Assembly: GCA_027575765.1 (NCBI GenBank)
Contig: JANBPT010000417.1
Location: 1-37,081, forward strand
Length of the DNA stretch: 37,081 nucleotides
Source of the DNA: Tieghemiomyces parasiticus
Taxonomy: Eukaryota > Kickxellomycota > Dimargaritomycetes > Dimargaritales > Dimargaritaceae
Direction of reading: 5' to 3'
Positions 30,357 to 37,081 of the stretch are shown here, piece after piece. Position 1 is the stretch's first letter, and each line of letters starts with the position of its first letter. The notes beneath the pieces are model-generated. The model saw nothing but the letters and a program-made list of their open reading frames with translations, made no database searches and had not been told where the DNA came from. The translations under genes and the position numbers were made by a program.

Positions 30357-31526
30357 ATGACCCACGTACACAACTTTGGCGCTGGTCCCAGCGTCCTGCC
30401 GCCGGAGGTCATGGAGCAGGTCCAGCGCGAAATGCTTGACTTTGCCGGTACTGGCATGTCCGTCTTGGAGGTGTCGCACCGTTCTCGTCCCTTCGACCAG
30501 GTCGTGAACGATGCGGAGGCCCGGGTGCGTGATCTGCTGGGGGTACCTGCCACCCACAGCGTGTTGTTCGTCCAGGGCGGCGCCACCACCCAGTTCGCCG
30601 CCGTGTGGTATAACCTACTGGCCTCGCAAGTTGTCCGGTCGCGCTTCCCGGCCGGCACCCCCGCCCCACCCGCCGATTACCTCGTTACGGGCACCTGGTC
30701 TCGCAAGGCCGCCGAGGAAGTGACCCGTCTGGGTGGTCGGGTCAACGTGGCCTTTGACGCCGCCCAGAGCCCCAGCACCGGACGGGCCTACATCGGGGTG
30801 CCACCGACCGCCGAGTGGCAGACCACCGGCCCGCGTAGCCGCGACGCTGCCTACGTGTACTACTGCGACAACGAAACCGTCAACGGTGTGGAGTGGGACG
30901 CAGTGCCCGACGTGCACCCCGACACGGTGCTCGTATGTGACATTTCGTCCAACGCCATGTCGCGCCCCATTGACGTGGCCCGCTTCGGTATCATCTTCGC
31001 CGGCGCCCAAAAGAACATGGGGCCCGCGGGCGTCACAGTGGTGATCGTGCGCAACGACCTCCTGGTGCGGGCCGGACCGGACCACCCGTACGTACCGTTT
31101 CCCACCATGCTCGACTACGAGGTGGCCCGCGCACACCGATCGCTCTACAACACCCCACCTACCTTCGCCATCTACGTGTGTGACCTGGTATTCAAGTGGA
31201 TCCAGGAGCGTGGCGGCGTGGCGGGCATGGCCGAACGCAGTCAGGCTAAGCTGGCAGCTCTGACCCCCGTGCTAGACGGGTCCACCCTCTACCGCTGCCC
31301 TGTGGCCGCGCGCTACCGGTCCCGTATGAATGTCGTTCTGACACTGACCCGGCCCGAGCTGGAGGCGGCATTCTTGGCCGGTGCGCAGAAGCGCGGCATG
31401 GTCCAGCTCAAGGGCCACCGCTCGGTCGGTGGAATCCGAATTTCGCTGTACAACGCCCTAGACCTGGCCTCGGTTCAGGCCCTAGCCGCCTATATGGTTG
31501 ATTTTGAACGTGAGCACACGACCTAG
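30357..31526 (+). CDS. SER1: Phosphoserine aminotransferase
   Basis: One exon encodes 389 aa, close to the usual ~390 for fungal SER1/SerC. It starts with the family signature VHNFGAGPSVLP, continues with LEVSHRSRPF (H41, R42), VQGGATTQF, and DISSNAMSRPID, and has the PLP Schiff-base lysine K219 in FAGAQKNMGPAGV. Near the C-terminus KGHRSVGGIRISLYNA matches the substrate-binding region. It transfers an amino group from glutamate to 3-phosphohydroxypyruvate, giving phosphoserine, the second step of the phosphorylated serine pathway; the product of the same enzyme class can also serve vitamin B6 synthesis in bacteria. Cytosolic. The start at 30357 gives the conserved N-terminus; in-frame sequence upstream is pyrimidine-rich leader. 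No intron. Confidence 0.96.
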   Translation: MTHVHNFGAGPSVLPPEVMEQVQREMLDFAGTGMSVLEVSHRSRPFDQVVNDAEARVRDLLGVPATHSVLFVQGGATTQFAAVWYNLLASQVVRSRFPAGTPAPPADYLVTGTWSRKAAEEVTRLGGRVNVAFDAAQSPSTGRAYIGVPPTAEWQTTGPRSRDAAYVYYCDNETVNGVEWDAVPDVHPDTVLVCDISSNAMSRPIDVARFGIIFAGAQKNMGPAGVTVVIVRNDLLVRAGPDHPYVPFPTMLDYEVARAHRSLYNTPPTFAIYVCDLVFKWIQERGGVAGMAERSQAKLAALTPVLDGSTLYRCPVAARYRSRMNVVLTLTRPELEAAFLAGAQKRGMVQLKGHRSVGGIRISLYNALDLASVQALAAYMVDFEREHTT

Positions 31527-31706
31527 GTCGATATTCCTGTACCGATCTGCCAGCATTGATGTTAACCTTGTAGAGGGGAGTCCCGCAGCCTCCCGGTCGC
31601 CGAGAAGACCGCCACACCTTTTTTCTTTCTTTATCACAATGGTTGTTTAGATGTAGGAGCCGGGGACAATACATGGTTTAATTTCGGACACGCGTTGTCG
31701 CGGCTT

Positions 31707-32130
31707 TCACTCTTGCTTCTGGGCTGCATTCTGGGTACAGCGGTACAGGTCGAGGAGGGCCTGGACACACTTGTCGGGCGTGTCGTCGTGTTCCTTGACG
31801 CACCGGTCATAGACGGTGATGACTGCACTGCATTTTTGCTTGACCGTCTTGAGCAGGGTTACGCTGAGAGACGGGACGGTAATAGTGAGGGGAGCAAGGT
31901 CAGGTTAGGGAGGGTGAGGCGTGGTTGGTCAAGTGCCCGAGGCTGTGAAATAGGGCTTTAAGTGGCGGTTAGGGATTCTTCGCTTACTGTTCTTCGGAAC
32001 ATTGGGTCAGGGCGTGGCGCTGCTGTACGCAGGTGGTGTACCAATCCTTGGGGTTGTCGTGGACGCAGCTGTTATAAGCTAAGAGCTGGGGGCCGCAATG
32101 CTTGACGACCTGATCCAGTGTTTCGTCCAT
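31707..32130 (-). CDS. CHCHD5: Four-CX9C intermembrane-space protein, CHCHD5/Mix14-like
   Basis: Two exons, 32130-31988 and 31863-31707, encode 99 aa; a GTAAGC donor and CTCAG acceptor give a 124-nt intron in phase 2, creating a His codon that matches the SH of animal CHCHD5. Four CX9C motifs are visible: CGPQLLAYNSC, CVQQRHALTQC, CSAVITVYDRC and CVQALLDLYRC. Paired CX9C helices form two CHCH folds whose disulfides are made by the Mia40/Erv1 relay, so the protein should lie in the mitochondrial intermembrane space. Its exact task is unknown even in well-studied species; Mix14 is the yeast counterpart. The gene is small and easy to miss because neither exon exceeds 160 nt. The start ATG begins MDETLDQVVKHC, which matches the family. 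Confidence 0.92.
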
Positions 32131-33543
32131 GGCGGTGGAAGGGGTGACAATTAGCACGGTGAAGGAGACGGGGCAATCTTGGGGGCAATCAGATAGAAAT
32201 AATCTGTAGCGCCAGGTTTCGAAATGAACTGGGCTGTGAAGTTAGTCTCGAATTAACACGGTGAAGAGTGTCCGAATGGTCCGACCCCGTTACGGGCAGA
32301 TCGGCCAGTGGTGCGAGTGCCACCGTTCATTTGGGCTACTTGCCGCAGTCCCCCTCGCTCCTTGGTTTCAAAGCGGACGGGTTAATCGAAGGGAGCTGTG
32401 CGTTTGTAGGGCCCTAGACTCCGCTTACCCATCGGGGGGGGGGGCTTAGAATAGGTTGGTTACACTTAACGGCGGGGTACACGGTAGATGTTTAAAGTGT
32501 AACCCGGAGTGGTTCACTTTCGCCGCCTGGTTCCATCTCTACGCTACGTCACTGGCCGTACCAAAAATCCAAGGTTGCCAACCGTCTGCATTTAAATCTG
32601 AACCCGTCAGTTCGGTTGGCCTGGTAGTATGAACACCTTTCCTGGCCGGGGGAGGTTGGCGTCAGAAGTACAGCAAACGCCACTCCTACCATCACCCTGT
32701 CACCGCTTGGAGAAGGTGGGGAGAGGGGAGGGATTGTACCAAAAGACGGCACAGTTCACGGACCCCAGAGCAGCGGACACTGGACAAGAGAGCCCGCACG
32801 GCCTTTCACCAAACGAACAACGACGCATGCGTTTTTCCTGTCAAGGGCGGCTGCCACCTGCCTGGTGGCATCCCGGATTGACCTCAGTGTGCATTGTTTG
32901 CTTGCAGTGCTTACGTCAACCATAGGACGGATCTGCGCCGCGTCCGAATTGGTACTATGCCGAGGTCGGTAGCGAGTTGAGCATGTTCAGCCTCAATGCT
33001 ACAGGAGATACGCCGGCCTGAGCTCTACTAAATCGTCGCCATTCGAAAAGTACACCCGCCGTATTGCCTAGTTGGAGCCGACCCTACCCGAGTGTCATGT
33101 AAAGTCCCTGGAACGCAAGAAGGCGACGGAGTTTCCTCAAACAAACAGACAGCTCAATACCGCCCACCAGCTGGACTGTGAGATGTATTATGCCCTGTAA
33201 CGATATCCGTATTAAGCCCGCTCCCCCCCCTCCAAGTCTCCTGGACATGCATACTAACAAAAAAAACTAAATTAAAAAAGCAAAACAAAAAACTCAACAT
33301 GTTCAATGAGATACTAAAATGTTTGTGCAATATCAACCCGGTACTGCGGGTGGGTAATCGACCCGAAATAGCCGGGAATTGAAGGGGAAAACGAGAGAGC
33401 GGGGGGAGGACCCGTGGTGAAAGGGTAGCAAGACAATATAATAGAGACCAGGGTCCGCGGCCGGCGCGGAACCGCCCGCTAAAGGATTCCATCGGGGCCC
33501 ACCAGACGGGTACGTTGGGAATTAGCAAAGGGCGGCGGCGGGG
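32131..33543. other. Intergenic stretch, no gene recognised
   Basis: This 1.4 kb includes the CHCHD5 upstream region on the left and the 3' flank of the Ser/Pro-rich gene on the right. An A-rich block occurs at about 33258-33298. Open frames are short and unconserved. Confidence 0.55.
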
Positions 33544-34898
33544 CTATGGCCTCGAGTAGGCCAGAACGGTCGGTTCAGGGGAAAGGTCAGGGCCCAAATG
33601 GCGCCGAGGGGGCAAATTCGACCGTGGTCCCAGAAAACTGCGACCAGCGCCGGACATGGACACCGAGCGCGCATGAGCGGCGGAGGAGAGGTGGTAGCCA
33701 GCAAGGGGGGCCGCCGCTGACGAGTAGGTGGCCTCCGGAGCCAGCGGGGGATGGCCGGGGGGCGTGGGTATGGTGGGGCGGTGGCAGGCCGCGACGGTCT
33801 TGGACCGGGTATGGGACGCATTGAGGCCGAGGCCCCCAGGGAAAGTGGCGTCGGACTGGGACTGGGAGTGGGCGTGGCTGGAGCGACGAGTCGGCTGGGC
33901 TGTACCTGTACGTAGTTGGTCCGAAAAGATCATGTAGGCAATGAATGCGTGGGCGACGTTGGGCCGCAGCCGCTGTTCGGTGCGCCGCAGAGCCGTGGCC
34001 ACATGCGACGCGGCTGGAACGTAGGTGGGCGGGCCCCGACGGACATGGGCTGAGGGCCCTTGTGGTTCGGCCCCAGGGGCGTAGACGGCTGGATCGGTGT
34101 GTTGGCCTACCGACCAGGACTGGTGGCGGCGGTGGGAGGCCAAGGCTCCGCCAGTCAAGGAAGGTAGCCGACGAGTCTCGTCGTGCAGGGGGTGGTGCCG
34201 GCTAACCGGTAGGCCCAGGCTGCCTTCGACCAGAGGCGGTGGCGGCTTCTCATGGGCCTAGGGGGGTTGAATAGAGATGGGTAGTTCATTGGTACGGGTA
34301 GTGAGTAGAGAGAGAGAGAGAGAGGGGGGGTGGTGGACGTGTAGGCCAGGCGACGAAGGGCTAGATGGGGGTAGAGTAATGGGAACCCATGCCAAGGTAG
34401 GGCCCCGGTACCATCAAACCTGTTAGTACTTACAGGACCTGCATCGGCCGCGGTGGTGGCGGTCCAGAACCGGACGGGGGGTAGTTCTGGTAGCCGGGGG
34501 GATTTAGCCAAGCCAGTCAAGTCGGCCTGCGAGGGCCGCTTGCGGTGAAGCGTCTGGCGGGTGGTCTCCTCGGCAGGGTCGATAAGCGAGCAGATCGACA
34601 TGGAATTGGTCTTGCGATGGGACCCCGGTCGGCGGACGGGCGGGTCGGGCGACGGGTCCAGCCGCAGGTGGGAGATGGAAGGCAGGGTGATGGACCCCTG
34701 GGAGGTATGGTGGCCTCCGGACAAGGTGGCGGTGGAGGCGAGGGCGGTGGTGCTGGCCACGTGGCGTAGCGGCGCCAGGGTGGGTGGTGGCGAATCGGCC
34801 CGGTCGAGTTCCATAGTGGTGGACGGGTCTTTGCAAGCGCGCTGGGCGGCGTCAGCGAGGGCGAGGAGGACGCTGGGTTCAGCACGGTCGGGCTCCAT
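33544..34898 (-). CDS. Ser/Pro-rich protein of unknown function
   Basis: Two exons, 34898-34434 and 34257-33544, encode 392 aa. The 176-nt intron has a GTAAGT donor and a CCCCCTAG acceptor, both phase 0. I do not recognise a family. The protein is rich in Ser, Pro, Thr, Arg and His, mostly disordered, and has few acidic residues after exon 1. Two short segments look more ordered: HRKTNSMSICSLIDPAEE near residues 103-120, with a cluster of basic residues after it (LHRKRPSQADLTGLAKSPRL), and a predicted helix near residues 225-250 (TALRRTEQRLRP, then VAHAFIAYMIFSDQL). The MSICSLI motif resembles the short conserved peptides seen at the start of fungal transcription regulators, but that is only a likeness. 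Nuclear location is possible from the basic clusters. Confidence 0.7.
34306..34324. repeat. AG microsatellite inside the intron of the Ser/Pro-rich gene
   Basis: About nine to ten AG units on the plus strand read as a CT tract on the coding strand, inside the intron and about 50 nt before the acceptor. Confidence 0.75.
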
Positions 34899-36655
34899 GG
34901 ACCGAAATCGGCAGAGTAGAGGGAGGGAAGGGGTCAGGGGCGGATGGAGAAATGTGAGGGCAGGTACACAGCCCGAATCGAAAATGAAGCCAGAGAGTCC
35001 CAACGGTTTGGACGCCTACGCAGTTGGGTCAAAAAAAAATATAATCACCAGCGGCTGTCGTCGCTAGGACGAGAATGCTGGTGAGCAGTGGGATGTGGGC
35101 GGTAACGTCGGTGTGCTTCGGGACAAAGGACTGCTGTTGGTGTGAGCGAGTGGGTAAGGCTACTGCTTTTGGAGTGGTACCAAAGATAACTGGGGCGAGG
35201 AGGAAGAAACCGATACACGTTGGACGCTAAACCTTCCGGTCACAGGGGGGGGGAGAAAAAGCGAGCCGTCAAGTAAAAGAGGCCAGGAGGGTGAGCGTGG
35301 GTGAGAGCGGAAAAAGGGGTGGGTGAGGTGGGGTTAGACCCGATAGCCAGGGGCGCTGTGCATCTGATAATTAATAAAGTGCGGAAAAGAGTGAGGGAGG
35401 CTAAGTGAAGGAGAGAGAGGGGGGGAGCAAAGCGTAAGGTACCAATAATGGAAAGGCAACGTGTTGTCAGTGGAGGAGAGAATAGTGGAGGGTGGCCGGT
35501 TCCTGGGTTTAAAAAGGTCAAGTGTGAGTGACCCACCTAAACCAACATTGCTGAGTATAAGCTGGTGTGGCAACGCCCCTCCCCCCCCCCGAACCGACGG
35601 CGCGTTGCCAGGTTGAACTATATGTGTGTATGCGGGGATGGGAGTGAGAACGACAGGCGTGGGTGTGAAACGACGGGTCAGCCGCGGGTCTAATGGGAAC
35701 GATCTCCTCTCCCTCTCCCCACCACCTAGCTTCGCCAGTGGACGGCCCTGGTTGACATGGGAAAATGTACACGCGCGCTGTTAGCTGTCAAACAACATGC
35801 ATGCATACATACATACATACACACTCCCTATACCCAACGCCCTTTAGGAGCGGACGGTCTGACATGTCACTTCTGTCGTTTGCTTCTAAGCAAATGCTCG
35901 TTCGCAACCCAGCAATTCATGCGGTCGTCAGGTGGCCGATGCGAGGGCGGAGCGGTCCAAGGTCGTGGGTGATGAGTGGGTATTGTATGGAGGCCCACCA
36001 CTCCGATGTCGCCTGTCCACTGCGTTGGTATCCCTTGGCCATCCCACATCGCCGTGGATTGCCGCGGTTGGCGGTCGATCGCACCAGGCGGAGCGCTAGG
36101 CCGGGTCATAGTGCCTGGCGCCGCAGAAGGCACGAGCCGAGGTGATGGCCACTTTTTATCAACTTGGGACTAGGGGAGGGGAGCTACGAGAAAGAGCGAG
36201 TGAGGGCGGGGTGATCCAAACAATGGCGAGGGGCTTGGGCCAAGGCGGAGCGTGTCTGTGCAATACTTCACATCCTAGTGGTACTGTAGGGCGGTACGCC
36301 ATGGCAGGGGAGCGGGGAGGGTCCTGACCCCGGTGGTCCTAGCGTACCGCGCAATGGTGGGCAGAGCTGGCTACCATCGCCACATCTCTGCCTTTCCCTA
36401 TTTTAAACCGGAACGGGCTGTCGCCATTAGGTCAACGCCATGGTCACGGGATCGCGGAGCCAAGCCCACGGTCCGCCTGGTCTCGCATACCGTGGTGGTT
36501 GATGGGAACTAGGCTAGCGCCCGACCTGGGTTGTCTTGGTTTACCATGCGGAGCTTGGCATGGCGGGTAGAGTATATCTGACAGCGGGGCGATGGCTAGG
36601 GGTTAGTGGGCGGCCCGGCTGCACAACAGACCTGACGAAGCAGCCAGGGTCCAAG
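34899..36655. other. Intergenic stretch, no gene recognised
   Basis: This 1.75 kb contains the Ser/Pro-rich gene's upstream region and the 3' flank of the right-edge gene. A TATATT sequence on the minus strand near 35038 could be part of a promoter. A CATA microsatellite lies at about 35801-35822. Confidence 0.55.
35801..35822. repeat. CATA tetranucleotide microsatellite
   Basis: Five CATA units follow ATG in gene-free DNA. Confidence 0.85.
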
Positions 36656-37042
36656 CTAATAGATCAAAGTGAGGAGGCGGTCGCGAACCTCTGCGCCGGC
36701 AATCCGCACCGGTAACTCCATCGGTTCGCCTTGACCCGATAGGCGAGGCCTGGCCTTAGCTGATCCCTTGATCTTTAGACTGGGGGTGGTGCACACGGTC
36801 CAACCCTTGACCAGGTATACGATAGCGCCCCAGTCGTCAAGCCCACCGTCGGCACTCTCTAGTTGCCCGCTTGACCACCTCATGGGGCCAAAGAAGCGTA
36901 GTACCAACTGATTCGAGACCCGGACCGCCACCGTGTCCGTCCTTGCAATTGGCAGCTCCCTCGACCAAAGAAACGGGTGTACCAGATGCCATACTCCATA
37001 GTGACGGTCAGTGTAACATTTCCTCCTTACCTCCCTCGAAAA
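36656..37042 (-). CDS. Terminal exon of an unidentified gene, cut by the right edge
   Basis: A minus-strand frame stays open from 37042 to a stop at 36656 (about 128 codons). It has no ATG before residue ~65, so it is probably the last exon of a gene whose start lies beyond the window. A TAG at 37043-37045 (GTGTAG, minus strand) could be its acceptor, and a GTGAGT about 10 nt before that could be a donor, though an intron that short is impossible, so the boundary is unresolved. Readable segments are HYGVWHLVHPFLWSREL, VRVSNQLVLRFFGPMRW and DDWGAIVYLVKGWTV; these look like strands of a folded, partly hydrophobic domain. I do not recognise the family. Confidence 0.4.
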   Translation of the reverse strand, partial: FSREVRRKCYTDRHYGVWHLVHPFLWSRELPIARTDTVAVRVSNQLVLRFFGPMRWSSGQLESADGGLDDWGAIVYLVKGWTVCTTPSLKIKGSAKARPRLSGQGEPMELPVRIAGAEVRDRLLTLIY

Positions 37043-37081
37043 CTACACTCACACGTCGTCGTGGAACGCGCTCGGCCGCCA

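Overview
This is a nuclear segment from a eukaryote, most likely an early-diverging (zygomycete-grade) fungus. The evidence is GC-rich genes interrupted by short introns (20 resolved here, about 101-185 nt, usually GTAAGT donors, CTAAC-type branch points and YAG acceptors), plus a fungal gene set that keeps genes often lost in yeasts (VMP1, a CaMKK with its Arg/Pro-rich insert, a DnaJ with an N-terminal zinc ribbon). A Zoopagomycota-type source is my best guess but is an inference. There are no operons, phage, CRISPR arrays or intact transposons, and every gene reads with the standard code.

Layout, left to right. 1-1.9 kb: AT-rich and gene-free. 1.9-19.4 kb: six genes, all on the minus strand: VMP1 (ER membrane/autophagy), an unrecognised protein with a very long basic N-terminus, a BRAP2/Etp1 RING E3, a DnaJ-X Hsp40, a CaMKK-type kinase and an aldehyde dehydrogenase. 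20.5-22.7 kb: plus-strand proteasome alpha1 subunit (PSMA6) and a four-exon chorismate-lyase-like protein. 22.9-25.3 kb: minus-strand DOPA-dioxygenase-like protein and a RecA-like protein whose P-loop and Walker B look degenerate. 26.3-27.5 kb: plus-strand fibrillarin (NOP1) with a 10-nt first exon. 27.9-31.5 kb: divergent pair DOM34 (pelota, seven exons, minus) and SER1 (phosphoserine aminotransferase, plus). 31.7-34.9 kb: minus-strand CHCHD5-like four-CX9C protein and a Ser/Pro-rich protein of unknown function. The right edge holds the last exon of a gene that runs out of the window.

The genes do not form one pathway. They are a normal chromosomal mix covering protein quality control (PSMA6, DnaJ, DOM34, BRAP2), ribosome biogenesis (NOP1), signalling (CaMKK), metabolism (ALDH, SER1) and organelle biology (VMP1, CHCHD5). 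Exon structures were built by hand from splice sites, reading phase and family conservation. I see no strong sign of a new multi-gene system. The best candidates for something undescribed are the degenerate RecA-like protein (24.4-25.3 kb), the long-presequence protein (5.9-7.4 kb) and the Ser/Pro-rich protein (33.5-34.9 kb).
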